Shown here: positions 1 through 8,556 of the stretch, piece by piece
How positions within the stretch are numbered: position 1 is the first letter of the stretch
Layout of the letters: every line of letters starts with the position of its first letter
Origin: a virus
Direction: 5' to 3' (one strand)
IMG/VR virus record: IMGVR_UViG_3300002835_000252
Location: 1-54,408 of that record
Length of the DNA: 54,408 bases
Program-made: the position numbers and the translations under genes
The notes under the pieces: generated by a model
The model's input: only the letters and a program-made list of their open reading frames with translations
Told to the model about the DNA's origin: nothing
Databases searched by the model: none

Positions 1-725
1 GAAACCTTCCCGTGTGCAGGTTCAAATCGTTGAATCCTCTTTTTCATTGCAGCAAACTCTGCATCTTCATTTATCTTTCTTTTAAGAATAATATATTCAA
101 CTTCAATATTGTCGGGGTTGGTTTTATACTGCCGTGCATAATATGTCTTATACAAAACAAGTTGAGATACTTTTGTTTTATCTCCCTTAGCATACTTACC
201 CCAGCCATTTGTTGATGTCTTAAAATCATAGATATGTATTTTCCCGGTCTTAACATTTCTCATAACCAAATCAAGAAATCCAACAAGACGAACCGTCGGG
301 TGTGTTTCAAGTGGAACAATGTTAATCGGAGATTCAATTCCAACAAGTTCCCACCCTTTCTTCATAAAAAATTCCTCGCGGTGTGCTCTAAACCATTGTA
401 AGATTTGAACACCATCGAGAAGATGCTCTACCATGCTTTCTTTGTTTGCAAAGTGAACATTGTTGTTTTCTACCAACATTTCTTTATATTCTTCTTGCAT
501 TTTTTCTTTAAGTAATTCTTCAAGAGGAAGAGCATTTGCCTCCGATATAGAAGATTTATAAAGAACTTCAATGTACGATTGTAAAACTTCGTGCATCGCC
601 GTTCCAAACACAAGAGAAATAGAAGGTGACGGGATTGACTTTTTATCAATGTAATTTAATTTCCATCGATGATTACATCCTTTCCACATTTGATATTGTG
701 AAAAAGAAATTTTAACGTTTTGCAT
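1..725 (-). CDS. PD-(D/E)XK nuclease, RecB/Cas4-like (3' end cut by window edge)
   Basis: The frame is open from the ATG at 725 to the window edge, so about 241 N-terminal residues are seen. They look like the RecB-type PD-(D/E)XK superfamily: an N-terminal SFSQYQMWKGCNHRWKLNY segment, FGTAMHEVLQ with the conserved His, then GFLDLV and IYDFKTS, which supply the metal-binding Asp residues and the Lys. Phage enzymes of this type act as DNA exonucleases in recombination, replication or host DNA breakdown. The start overlaps the end of the preceding gene by 14 bases, so it belongs to the metK operon. The exact partner or substrate cannot be told from sequence. Confidence 0.72.
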   Translation of the reverse strand, partial: MQNVKISFSQYQMWKGCNHRWKLNYIDKKSIPSPSISLVFGTAMHEVLQSYIEVLYKSSISEANALPLEELLKEKMQEEYKEMLVENNNVHFANKESMVEHLLDGVQILQWFRAHREEFFMKKGWELVGIESPINIVPLETHPTVRLVGFLDLVMRNVKTGKIHIYDFKTSTNGWGKYAKGDKTKVSQLVLYKTYYARQYKTNPDNIEVEYIILKRKINEDAEFAAMKKRIQRFEPAHGKV

Positions 726-1206
726 TTTTAGTTACTTCCAATGGAACAAATAAATTAACAATAGGCAAATTTCCTTTATCGTAGTATATTCCTTTAAAAT
801 ATTTTGCCGCCTTTTTAAACATTGCATCCCAATTTTTGCCGTCGCGGAGAAGGGCATCCGCCACTTCCCATGATTGTTTACTATCAGATTTAAATTTTTG
901 AGAATCTTCGGTGTACAGCTGAACACTCTTAGTTAAATTTAAAATTTCAGCACCATTTACTTTACCAGAATAAAGATGTGGAGAAGAAATCCATTTTTCA
1001 ATTTTATTTAAATCTGTGTAGTAAAAAACTCTTGGAAATGTAGATAAGTTATAATCGTTCGCCGAATAATATGAACGGTTTTTCTTAGATTTCTTTGGGT
1101 CTAAAACAAACTTTTCACCTTCATCTTCTTTGGTGAAATGATATAACGTTATTGTACCTCGTAATGAAATTTCTTCTTCGATTACAAGTAATTCTTTTAA
1201 TCTCAT
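712..1206 (-). CDS. Leader-bearing protein, possible ADP-ribosyltransferase-like fold
   Basis: A 164-residue protein. The ATG at 1206 is preferred: it overlaps the metK stop as ATGA and has GGGAG nine bases upstream. It opens with MRLKELLVIEEE, one of a set of similar short leaders in this window. The body begins LYHFT and later has PRVFYYTD, a spacing seen in many phage and toxin proteins of the H-Y-E ADP-ribosyltransferase type, but the third catalytic residue cannot be placed with confidence. If the leader works like a T4 capsid-targeting sequence, the protein would be packaged and injected. The function is an inference; it may be an unrelated structural protein. Confidence 0.5.
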   Translation of the reverse strand: MRLKELLVIEEEISLRGTITLYHFTKEDEGEKFVLDPKKSKKNRSYYSANDYNLSTFPRVFYYTDLNKIEKWISSPHLYSGKVNGAEILNLTKSVQLYTEDSQKFKSDSKQSWEVADALLRDGKNWDAMFKKAAKYFKGIYYDKGNLPIVNLFVPLEVTKNAKR

Positions 1207-2348
1207 TGTATTCTCTCCCATTCATAAAATTTAGTTCCTTCTACTTCTTTTGGGGAAATTCCAAAGTGACCCCAACGAGCAGTTTCTTTATAAATAGGAT
1301 TATCCAATTCAAATTTAGAAATAATGCCACTTGGTGTTAATTCTTCCATACTTCCGTCCCCCCACGAATATTCATTGCCCGTGTAAGGACTATAAATACG
1401 AAGTGACACAGGATATTTTTGTCCGATAGAATATCCTAATTGAACTTGGATAGTTTCTGCTTCGGGATTCTTTGCCAAGGTATTTAACGCAATATGACGT
1501 GCCATGTATGCACCACTACGGTCAACCTTACTTGGGTCTTTACCGGAGAATGCCCCACCACCGATAGGGCAGTCTGCACCGTATTGGTCAACTACAATTT
1601 TACGTCCTGTGAGACCACAATCGGCGACTGGACCACCGATGTTCCAAGTGCCTGCGGGGTTTACGTACCACTTTGTGTTTTTAGTGAATAGTTTACTTAT
1701 GTGTTCGGGGGTTTCACGGATTACTGTTGTTTTGATTACATCGTGGAAGTATTGTCTTAACATTTCCAATTCGATGGATTCATCGTGACAAGAGGATAGA
1801 ATAACGTTATCCACTTCAACAGGGGTTCCGTTTTCATATCGAATCGAAACCTGACTCTTCATATCCGGCCGAAGTTGGTAATTATCCTTACGTTCGTATG
1901 CCGTTGATATAAAATACTTCGCAAGATAGATAGGTAAAGGCATACCGTTTGGGGTTGTATTCGTTGCATATCCAAACATAATGCCCTGATCACCGGCGGT
2001 AATATCTTCACCACCAACTACGGCTTTATTTATTTCGGGAGATTGACAAGAAATATCAAGATGAACAGAACAATTATTACCGTTGAATTTTAATTCGTCT
2101 CGGTCATAACCTATTTCACAAATTGTTTCCCGTACAATTTCCTGAATCTTTGAATCGGGTATTTCTACTATTGATGTTATTTCACCGCCAATATAAACAT
2201 TATTATTTTTAACCATCGTCTCACAGGCAACCTTTGCATTTCTATCTAATGAAAGATAAGCATCGAGAATTGCATCGGAAATCTGGTCTGCAATCTTATC
2301 AGGATGGCCGGGTGAAACATATTCTGAAGTCCAAATATAATTACTCAT
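1203..2348 (-). CDS. metK: S-adenosylmethionine synthase (methionine adenosyltransferase)
   Basis: A full-length MetK of 381 residues that makes S-adenosylmethionine from ATP and methionine in the cytoplasm. Signature motifs are present in order: SEYVSPGHPDKIADQ near the start, GGEITS, VVGGEDITAGDQGIMFGYA, then GGPVADCGLTGRKIVVD and GGGAFSGKDPSKVDRSGAY in the C-terminal third. I chose the ATG at 2348 (MSNYIW) because AAGGAAAAAAGTT lies just before it; the longer frame adds only eight residues from the leader. It is followed with ATGA overlap by a small leader-bearing gene. A phage-borne MetK is uncommon, and here it sits a few kilobases from three SAM-dependent methyltransferase paralogues, so it probably feeds them. 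Confidence 0.96.
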   Translation of the reverse strand: MSNYIWTSEYVSPGHPDKIADQISDAILDAYLSLDRNAKVACETMVKNNNVYIGGEITSIVEIPDSKIQEIVRETICEIGYDRDELKFNGNNCSVHLDISCQSPEINKAVVGGEDITAGDQGIMFGYATNTTPNGMPLPIYLAKYFISTAYERKDNYQLRPDMKSQVSIRYENGTPVEVDNVILSSCHDESIELEMLRQYFHDVIKTTVIRETPEHISKLFTKNTKWYVNPAGTWNIGGPVADCGLTGRKIVVDQYGADCPIGGGAFSGKDPSKVDRSGAYMARHIALNTLAKNPEAETIQVQLGYSIGQKYPVSLRIYSPYTGNEYSWGDGSMEELTPSGIISKFELDNPIYKETARWGHFGISPKEVEGTKFYEWERIQ

Positions 2349-2362
2349 AACTTTTTTCCTTT

Positions 2363-2749
2363 CTATTTCCATTTACCACGTTCAACTATCTGCGATATGA
2401 TACCATATACAGACATATCTATAAAGGTATCAGATACACTTTCATTTTCCAACGGATTTGTTATACCCTTTAATACTAAATTCAACAAACGTTGCATCTT
2501 ATCATTAAGACGAATGGTGATACCACGGATGGCAGCAATCCTATCTTCATCAATATCTATATCACCGCCAAGCATGATATTTCCCTTACCATACGCCATT
2601 TGCTTTTGTGCAAACAGTTCGTATTGTTCTTGTTGTATCTTTTTAAATTCCGTCATCAAAATCGGATGACGTTCTTCCATAATACGGATAACGTCTGATG
2701 CCTTAGGCGTTTCAGACTTCTTACCCAAATCAATTTCTTTAATTCCCAT
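2363..2749 (-). CDS. DUF1599-like protein (nucleotide modification associated domain 1)
   Basis: A 128-residue protein. The pattern of an FAQKQMAYGKGNI segment in the middle, then RLNDKMQRL, and a C-terminal ESVSDTFIDMSVYGIIS resembles DUF1599/Nmad1 proteins, which recur beside DNA-modification genes in phages. The ATG at 2749 is preferred because AGGAA lies nine bases upstream; an ATG at 2764 overlapping the previous stop is the alternative. It lies directly before metK in the same operon and after the clamp loader small subunit. Family assignment is from motif memory, not from a search. A role in making or handling modified nucleotides would fit the methyltransferases nearby, but the reaction is unknown. 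Confidence 0.55.
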   Translation of the reverse strand: MGIKEIDLGKKSETPKASDVIRIMEERHPILMTEFKKIQQEQYELFAQKQMAYGKGNIMLGGDIDIDEDRIAAIRGITIRLNDKMQRLLNLVLKGITNPLENESVSDTFIDMSVYGIISQIVERGKWK

Positions 2750-2760
2750 TTTTATATTCC

Positions 2761-3213
2761 TCATGGTATAGTCTTTAATTGTTTTTCAAATAGTTTAATA
2801 TCTTCTTCACGTGACCCATATTTTTTTAATATGGTAGTTAATTCACCTGGATTAGTTTTTTTAAGAATACTAATATACTCATAAATGTTTGATTTTCCAA
2901 GTGCAAAATGATTACAGAATAATTCTATAAACTTTTGGTCTATTTCAATCTTTGATTTCTTCTTCGTGTACTTCAGATAAAATGAAGATTTAGGTAAAGC
3001 ATGGTAAAGGCATTTGTAGTAATCTTTTGAAGTTAATATTCCGTTTGAATATTGTTGCATCATATTGATGTACTCCACCAATTCCATATCCATAGAAAGC
3101 CATCTTGAAATAATAAAGTTACTCCATGATTTTTTATCTTCTTCACCGAGAGAATCCCAAGAAATTTTATCTTTGGTTATACCCTTTATGTGTTCAAATA
3201 AATTTCTAGCCAT
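2761..3213 (-). CDS. 62: Clamp loader small subunit, T4 gp62-like
   Basis: A 150-residue protein from the ATG at 3213 (MARNLFEHIKG). The longer frame upstream only shadows the zinc-ribbon gene. It is weakly similar to T4 gp62: a charged N-terminal helix region, ALPKSSFYLKYTKKK matching gp62's AVPRGKRYGKWAK position, and YEYISIL matching YKSIL. In T4, one gp62 joins four gp44 subunits to load the sliding clamp at primer ends. Gene order supports the call, since gp44 lies two genes upstream in the same operon. The alignment is by eye and the family diverges fast, so confidence is moderate. Confidence 0.68.
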   Translation of the reverse strand: MARNLFEHIKGITKDKISWDSLGEEDKKSWSNFIISRWLSMDMELVEYINMMQQYSNGILTSKDYYKCLYHALPKSSFYLKYTKKKSKIEIDQKFIELFCNHFALGKSNIYEYISILKKTNPGELTTILKKYGSREEDIKLFEKQLKTIP

Positions 3214-3460
3214 TTGTCTGTGCCTTTGGTAGTAATTCCGGCGGAATAGTTCCACATTCAATACATGAAAATGTTTCAATCGGTATGATAGATTCTCGAC
3301 CATTGGGTGAAACAAGTGCTGAAATTTTCTTGAACATATAAACGGTGTTAAAGAAATGACTTCCACAATTATTACACGTTAGGTCTTGTGCATCGTTTAG
3401 GTTTATATTAACCTTTTGTTGGGGTGGTGTTGGTGCACCAGGATTGATTATATTACTCAT
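3206..3460 (-). CDS. Small zinc-ribbon protein
   Basis: An 84-residue protein with two CxxC pairs: CNNCGSHFF near residue 30 and CIECGTIPPEL near residue 67, enough for one zinc ribbon. The N-terminal 20 residues are Pro/Gln-rich and probably disordered. It overlaps the clamp loader gene (4 bases) on one side and the gp62-like gene (8 bases) on the other, so it is translated with them. Many T4-like marine phages carry a small zinc protein at this place. Its job is unknown; a nucleic acid or protein contact at the replisome is a guess. Confidence 0.75.
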   Translation of the reverse strand: MSNIINPGAPTPPQQKVNINLNDAQDLTCNNCGSHFFNTVYMFKKISALVSPNGRESIIPIETFSCIECGTIPPELLPKAQTNG

Positions 3461-4401
3461 AGTGTTTTCCTTTGGTCAATTTCCATAATAATTTGAATAA
3501 ACATTGCCATCGCATTAATTTCGTGGTCAACGACGAGAGAATCTTTGTACTGTGAATCTGCGATGATTAGAATAACAGTTGATACAAATCCGGCGGCATA
3601 ATCTTCAACATTATCATAAAGATAACGGAAGAGTGGGGTGTAATCCTTTACACTATTATCCGCGATAATTTGACGAATCTCTGTGAATTTTTCTTTTTTG
3701 TTTTTGGAAGATTTTAAAATATCTGTAATACTCGAATAAAAATTATTCTGAACAATCGTTGATTTATCGAGTTGTAACTTGCTATCAAGTACACAACGTT
3801 GAACGGTATTTAGAACACGACGAATATCAGGATATGTCATGTTGATGATTTGTGCCAAGTCTTCTTTTGAAAATTCAACACTCTCTGTTTCGAGAATCTT
3901 CATAACATGAATTGCAACTTCTTTTTTCGATGGTGGTGTGATATTGAAGATTTGACACCGAGATTGAATCGGGTCAATAATCTTGTCCACGTAATTACAC
4001 GTTAGGATAAATCGTGTTGTTTTACTAAACGTCTCCATGATATTACGGAGAGCCGCTTGTGCGTTTGGGGTGAGATAATCGGACTCGTCAAGAATGATAA
4101 TCTTCAAACCACCGAAACCGATTGATGATGCAAACTGCTTGATTTTGTCTCGGACGGTATCAATAGAGTTCTCATCGGATGCGTTAATATAAATGTAGTT
4201 ATCTTTTGCTATTGTATTTGCTACAATTTTAGCGAGAGTTGTTTTACCACTACCGGCATCACCATAAAGAAGAAGGTGTGGTACATCGTTATTTTGAATG
4301 TATCGTTTAAATGTCTCGATGATAGTTTCATTACCAATATAACTATCAAGAGAATTTGGACGATATTTTTCTACGTATAGAGTGTGTTCAGTATTAAACA
4401 T
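3457..4401 (-). CDS. 44: Clamp loader ATPase subunit, T4 gp44-like (AAA+)
   Basis: A 314-residue AAA+ ATPase. It has the N-terminal EKYRPNSLDSYIGN box of clamp loaders, Walker A GDAGSGKTTLA near residue 48, Walker B IIILDESD near residue 105, a sensor 1 FILTCNY, and SRCQIF, the SRC motif typical of RFC/gp44. It drives opening and loading of the gp45 clamp with the gp62-like subunit. It is the first gene of an operon behind a host-type promoter (4431-4462), which itself follows a hairpin terminator. AAGGACACT precedes the ATG. The downstream zinc-ribbon, gp62-like, DUF1599-like and metK genes are closely packed behind it. Confidence 0.95.
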   Translation of the reverse strand: MFNTEHTLYVEKYRPNSLDSYIGNETIIETFKRYIQNNDVPHLLLYGDAGSGKTTLAKIVANTIAKDNYIYINASDENSIDTVRDKIKQFASSIGFGGLKIIILDESDYLTPNAQAALRNIMETFSKTTRFILTCNYVDKIIDPIQSRCQIFNITPPSKKEVAIHVMKILETESVEFSKEDLAQIINMTYPDIRRVLNTVQRCVLDSKLQLDKSTIVQNNFYSSITDILKSSKNKKEKFTEIRQIIADNSVKDYTPLFRYLYDNVEDYAAGFVSTVILIIADSQYKDSLVVDHEINAMAMFIQIIMEIDQRKTL

Positions 4402-4430
4402 AGTGTCCTTTTGTTATTAATAGATGAATA

Positions 4431-4462
4431 CAAATATACGAAATCTTTTGGACATATACAAA
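4431..4462 (-). promoter_or_regulatory. Bacteroidota-type promoter before gp44
   Basis: On the minus strand: TTTG (-33), 20-base spacer, TATATTTG (-7). Transcription would begin near 4425, giving a leader of about 25 bases before the gp44 ATG. It lies directly downstream of the terminator at 4463-4490. Confidence 0.8.
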
Positions 4463-4490
4463 TAAAAAAAGGAACCGAAGTTCCCTTTTT
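4463..4490 (-). terminator. Hairpin terminator between the 4533 gene and gp44
   Basis: Minus strand GGAAC-TTCG-GTTCC stem-loop followed by seven T. The flanking A run makes it look bidirectional. The same hairpin with the same following promoter recurs at 37624-37650. Confidence 0.85.
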
Positions 4491-4532
4491 AAATTACTTA
4501 TCCAAAAGTTTTTCTTTTTTTAAAATTTATAA

Positions 4533-5036
4533 TTAAATGAGTTGAATATTTTGATATTCGTCAATCGAGACTCTCAACGATTCCTCGCCGCCATCAGATA
4601 ATTCCATTTTAATTATAACCGAGGGTAAGAGTGTAAAGTCAAGTTTGCCATTAGAATAAAACTCAAATTTCCCGAAAGGACTTAAGTGTATCTCTGCTTT
4701 AATTATTTTAGCATCAGATAACTTATTAGGAATAAAGACCCTCGGCCGCGCTATTTCTGAATATTTTTTTCCAATTATTTCTTTACAAAATGGTTTAAAT
4801 TTATTCTTAGCATCTTTTAATAATGACTTATAAAGGTTCATCACATCTGCATCAAACTTCTTACGGTTCGTTGTAATCCATTGTTCAGCCGTATTGAAAA
4901 AATTAGACCGCCATTTTTTACCATCAATATTTGATGAATCTTCATTTAAGGATTCTTCATTTAAGGATTTCTTGAACTTTTCTTGAATTGCTTTACCTTC
5001 TATTACGAGGTCTTTTGTTTTTATTTGTTTTGCCAT
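4533..5036 (-). CDS. Hypothetical protein, probably late-expressed
   Basis: A 167-residue protein I do not recognise. The N-terminal 40 residues are charged and carry a short tandem repeat (SLNEESLNED), the kind of L-x-E sites that T4-type head protease cuts. The rest looks folded, with beta-strand-like stretches near the end. GGAG precedes the ATG, and 35 bases upstream lies the TATTTATA motif within a block almost identical to the one before the leader-bearing gene at 37996-38454. It is closed by the terminator at 4463-4490. A virion or head-interior role is a guess from leader and promoter. Confidence 0.7.
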   Translation of the reverse strand: MAKQIKTKDLVIEGKAIQEKFKKSLNEESLNEDSSNIDGKKWRSNFFNTAEQWITTNRKKFDADVMNLYKSLLKDAKNKFKPFCKEIIGKKYSEIARPRVFIPNKLSDAKIIKAEIHLSPFGKFEFYSNGKLDFTLLPSVIIKMELSDGGEESLRVSIDEYQNIQLI

Positions 5037-5070
5037 TTGTTACTCCAAAAAAAAATACTTTGGTTATAGA

Positions 5071-5078
5071 TATAAATA
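5071..5078 (-). promoter_or_regulatory. Candidate late promoter motif (TATTTATA)
   Basis: Minus strand CATATTTATATCTATAACC, 35 bases before the ATG of the 4533-5036 gene. The stretch 5044-5080 is nearly identical to 38463-38501. Confidence 0.5.
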
Positions 5079-5080
5079 TG

Positions 5081-6148
5081 CTAGATTTTAGAAAAAACAA
5101 AAACTGGTTCATATTTGTGACCGGCACCCATAACAGCAGAAAGAATTAACTGCAAAGTTTCAGTATGAACAAAGCCAACTTCTGTTGCATATTTAATTGT
5201 CATTTCTTCTAAGTCTTTGTACTTTGGTGTATTGGCAATGTTTATTAACATATATCCACCGGGTTTAAGACCATGATAACAATTAGAAAACGTTTTACGA
5301 AGGAAACCTGAACCCCATTCATTTTTCGTTGGAAACTTATTATAGGATTGTGTTTCCTCATCTGCATACTTCTCGGTATCAAAATACGGCGGTGATGTAA
5401 AACACAGGTCTAAACTTTCTTTGGGTGGTAGGAAATCCTCCGACCCCATACAATGAAGTTGAATATCTTTTTTAAGATAAGAAAAATCATCACGTAGTTT
5501 ACAAAGACCTTCAAATGTTTTCGTAGATGGTTCTGTTCCAATATAAGTTTTGATGTATGGTGATGCAAGGGCACCAACCAATCTACCACCCCAACCACAA
5601 GACATATCCCACATAACACCATCACCACCATAATTTTTATAGATAACACCGGCGGCAGTTGGTCTGAAATTAGAAACACCCTGAACACCTGAATAGATTT
5701 TGAGTGATTGACGTAAACGGTTTTCTTGAAACGAACTACCCCAATGTTTTGATAACCATTTCAAACATTTACGAATAGTCATTTTGAATGTTTGGTCATT
5801 CAGAAAATTATCCATAGGAGACATTTTAGAATTGCCACACTTTACTTCCATTGCATGAGGAAAGTATGACCACGCCAATCGAAGTCCGTTCATGGCTTGA
5901 ATTATATCACCATCTTTGAAAATAGAATCATAATCAAACTGTTGAAGTTTTCTCATGTGTTCATGTTTTTCTTGTTCGGTGATTTTCATATACGGATAAC
6001 CCCATTTCCGGTAATACTGAAAAACACAATCAATGGTATCATCCAAGTCACGTTTACCCTCAAAAAATTCATCTGTTTCTTTTTTCAAACGAACTTCAAG
6101 TGGGTCAACATCAAAAAACTTTATTAAACTTTCAGAATTTACTTTCAT
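5081..6148 (-). CDS. SAM-dependent SPPY-type DNA methyltransferase paralogue A
   Basis: A 355-residue protein of the Rossmann methyltransferase class. Motif I is MWDMSCGWGGRLVGA near residue 181 and the catalytic motif IV is FTSPPYFDTEKY near residue 250; motif I comes before IV. SPPY is the catalytic signature of N4-cytosine and some N6-adenine DNA methyltransferases. Shared with its three paralogues are the GWG(G/D)R turn, SPPYF(N/D)xExY and an ETQS sequence just after. There is no separate target-recognition domain, so specificity would rest in the N-terminal 150 residues. Its start overlaps the stop of paralogue B as ATGA, so the two are co-translated. The modified base and whether the target is DNA or RNA are unknown. 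Confidence 0.8.
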   Translation of the reverse strand: MKVNSESLIKFFDVDPLEVRLKKETDEFFEGKRDLDDTIDCVFQYYRKWGYPYMKITEQEKHEHMRKLQQFDYDSIFKDGDIIQAMNGLRLAWSYFPHAMEVKCGNSKMSPMDNFLNDQTFKMTIRKCLKWLSKHWGSSFQENRLRQSLKIYSGVQGVSNFRPTAAGVIYKNYGGDGVMWDMSCGWGGRLVGALASPYIKTYIGTEPSTKTFEGLCKLRDDFSYLKKDIQLHCMGSEDFLPPKESLDLCFTSPPYFDTEKYADEETQSYNKFPTKNEWGSGFLRKTFSNCYHGLKPGGYMLINIANTPKYKDLEEMTIKYATEVGFVHTETLQLILSAVMGAGHKYEPVFVFSKI

Positions 6149-7767
6149 GGTTTATAGAAAATAAAAATCGGTTCGATTTTCCAGTATTCACCCTTAAACC
6201 AAACTTTATTTGTAAGGGCTTCTATATCAGAGTTACCAATCATTTTTGCCATTAACATACCTATTTTACCTTTATATTCCATACCAAGTTCCTTGAGAAT
6301 CTGGATAGAATCTTCTTCCAAATGTATAACTTTATTAGATGATACACGAATGTTTGCAATATTCCAACAGAGGTATCTATCGTGTTTTAGATATTCCACC
6401 GCCGTTGTTAATGTTGGACGAAGAAAGTTATCTCTCCAATCAGAATATTGTGAGTATGCCTTAAATGATTGTGTTTCATCTTCAGAGTATTGTTCTCGGT
6501 TAAAATACGGCGGTGAAGTAAAAACAAAATCTAACTTACCACGATATTTTTGAAACTTTGGATTGTTCCCAATCAATTCAGAACCATCTTGAAAAACTTC
6601 ATACGTATGATTCTCTTCGGTTTGGAAAAATTTATTTGAGATTGAATTTCCTTTTTCACCAATAGACCGAAGATAAAAATCAGCAAGATATTCATATCTC
6701 GAAATACCAAGTTCCGGAATGAGGTTGTCTGTATTTGGGTCTGTTCCTACATAATGTATAGGACGAGATACAGACATAGCCCCAAGTATTCTACCACCCC
6801 ACCCCGAACTTGGATCATATACGTTTACCTTTTGTGACGCCGGAATATGTTTTGTAAAGTGTTCATATAGAAACTTGGCAGTCATAGGCGGGAAATTTAC
6901 TGCCGGTTGACCAAGAGAAAGACGAAACGTTTGTAATGCACTTGGGAATATTCTCTTGTTCTTCTCATACGCCTTAATAAGGTAAACGTTTATTCTTGGT
7001 TCCGATGAATCTTTCTTTATGTAGTATGTATCTACTAATTCATTCATATCACCAAGATAGGTAATCATTTCAGATGTAACCAACCCTTCTTCAAAAAACT
7101 GGCGTATTTGGTCTGCCTTAATTGTAAGGTACTTTGTATATTCACGATTGTATTCGTCCAACGTACAGGATATTTTAGATATACGTAATCCTTGCCCATC
7201 AAATCTACCATCACCATTTTTGTATGCAAGAAAGAAATCGTGTAATGTTTCTCCCTGACAAAAATATGGATTCTTTAATTGAGTTGAAAGTATTGACTTT
7301 GAATATGAATACATAGAATCATTATACAATGTTCGTTTCATTGTATGATGAAATTTATCTTTTAATTTATCCGTGAAGTGGTCATAGATAGAAAGTGCAT
7401 TATCACTTGATATTCCGGCAGATATTTTTGTTTTCAACATCGTTGGGAAGAATTGATTACAGGCAGTTGCATTCTTTGTAAAGTTAGCAACCACACCAAC
7501 AACACTAGGGTCATTTGGTGTAATTAACGTATGATACAGAGAACCTGCATCAAGTTGACGAAGACGAGAGAATGAACGAATTATTTCCCCCTCATCTTTA
7601 CCAACCAAAGGTGGTTGACCATTCTCGTCCCAGTCTGTAATTACTCGTGTACGTAAATCTTCCAACCATTCATAAACCTGGTCGGAGTTATACGTCATCA
7701 ATTCCCCATACGTTATATTCGTAGGCCATTCACGAATATTACTTTTCTCGTAAAAGTATTTTTTCAT
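6145..7767 (-). CDS. SAM-dependent SPPY-type DNA methyltransferase paralogue B (long form)
   Basis: At 540 residues this is the longest of the four paralogues. The extra length is an N-terminal region of about 280 residues without motifs I know. The catalytic part has NVYDPSSGWGGRILGAM (motif I, near residue 318) and FVFTSPPYFNREQYSEDETQS (motif IV, near residue 415). The segment before motif I, QPAVNFPPMTAKFLYEHF, matches SNFRPTAAGVIYKNY in paralogue A, so A and B form one pair. No good ribosome binding site precedes the ATG. It lies between the sliding clamp and paralogue A and may act on replicating phage DNA. Confidence 0.78.
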   Translation of the reverse strand: MKKYFYEKSNIREWPTNITYGELMTYNSDQVYEWLEDLRTRVITDWDENGQPPLVGKDEGEIIRSFSRLRQLDAGSLYHTLITPNDPSVVGVVANFTKNATACNQFFPTMLKTKISAGISSDNALSIYDHFTDKLKDKFHHTMKRTLYNDSMYSYSKSILSTQLKNPYFCQGETLHDFFLAYKNGDGRFDGQGLRISKISCTLDEYNREYTKYLTIKADQIRQFFEEGLVTSEMITYLGDMNELVDTYYIKKDSSEPRINVYLIKAYEKNKRIFPSALQTFRLSLGQPAVNFPPMTAKFLYEHFTKHIPASQKVNVYDPSSGWGGRILGAMSVSRPIHYVGTDPNTDNLIPELGISRYEYLADFYLRSIGEKGNSISNKFFQTEENHTYEVFQDGSELIGNNPKFQKYRGKLDFVFTSPPYFNREQYSEDETQSFKAYSQYSDWRDNFLRPTLTTAVEYLKHDRYLCWNIANIRVSSNKVIHLEEDSIQILKELGMEYKGKIGMLMAKMIGNSDIEALTNKVWFKGEYWKIEPIFIFYKP

Positions 7768-7786
7768 TTATAGATTCCCCACAATC

Positions 7787-8506
7787 TTAGTTGTTTTCCA
7801 ATTTAACAAGGAAGTATCGTGATTCATAATCGTCAATATCAAATTCAATTTTTGCAAGTCCTTCGGAAGAAACCAACATCGTTCCACCATTCAAATCTTT
7901 ATTTGACGCGAGAATCTCACGGAAATACTTTGCAGAAAATGAAATCGGTTCAATATCACTTTGGGCTGAACATTCAACGTCAATAGAAATTCTATTTGAG
8001 TTGGCATTAGAATGTCCAATTACAATTTGATATTTGTTAAGTTTCTTATTCTTAACAACCGCAAATGTTTCAATATCAGACAAAGCAGATTTTGCTTTAA
8101 TAAACTTATCGATAAAATCCTTTGTGATATTAATCGTTAATTCAAACGGAGGAAGTTCCTTCAATTCGGGAGTCGGTGGAATAACTGCCAAGTCTGCCAA
8201 CATATAATTCACCGTAGTTGACTTATCATCGAGGGTAAGTGCAAATGCCTTATCGCCGGTAGAGTTAATTACGAAGTTTACATCGTTACCCAAAACACCT
8301 AAAAACTTCAACAACAAATCTGTATTATAGACGCCAAACTTTGAAGCGTCTGAATTAAACTTATCCAACGAAATTTCACCAACAACATTCTTATCATCTG
8401 ATATGAAACGTGTAGAAAGTTTACCATTAGAGTTCCAAGCAACCGATTGTACTAATCCACCCAAGTGATACTTATTGATAAAATTTATCAATCTTGCCTT
8501 TTCCAT
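7787..8506 (-). CDS. 45: Sliding clamp, T4 gp45-like
   Basis: A 239-residue protein, close to the 228 of T4 gp45. Sequence identity is low but the layout fits a PCNA-like clamp: two domains of alternating strands, a central PPFELTINITKDFIDKFIKA segment that starts the second domain as in gp45, and a C-terminal strand series ending SRYFLVKLENN. It forms the trimeric ring that tethers gp43 and, in T4, activates late transcription. AAAGGAG lies before the ATG. Its place between the methyltransferases and polymerase, with gp44 close by, supports the call. Confidence 0.82.
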   Translation of the reverse strand: MEKARLINFINKYHLGGLVQSVAWNSNGKLSTRFISDDKNVVGEISLDKFNSDASKFGVYNTDLLLKFLGVLGNDVNFVINSTGDKAFALTLDDKSTTVNYMLADLAVIPPTPELKELPPFELTINITKDFIDKFIKAKSALSDIETFAVVKNKKLNKYQIVIGHSNANSNRISIDVECSAQSDIEPISFSAKYFREILASNKDLNGGTMLVSSEGLAKIEFDIDDYESRYFLVKLENN

Positions 8507-8556
8507 ATACTCTCCTTTAATTTATTTAAAACTTATTATACAATATACAAAATTTT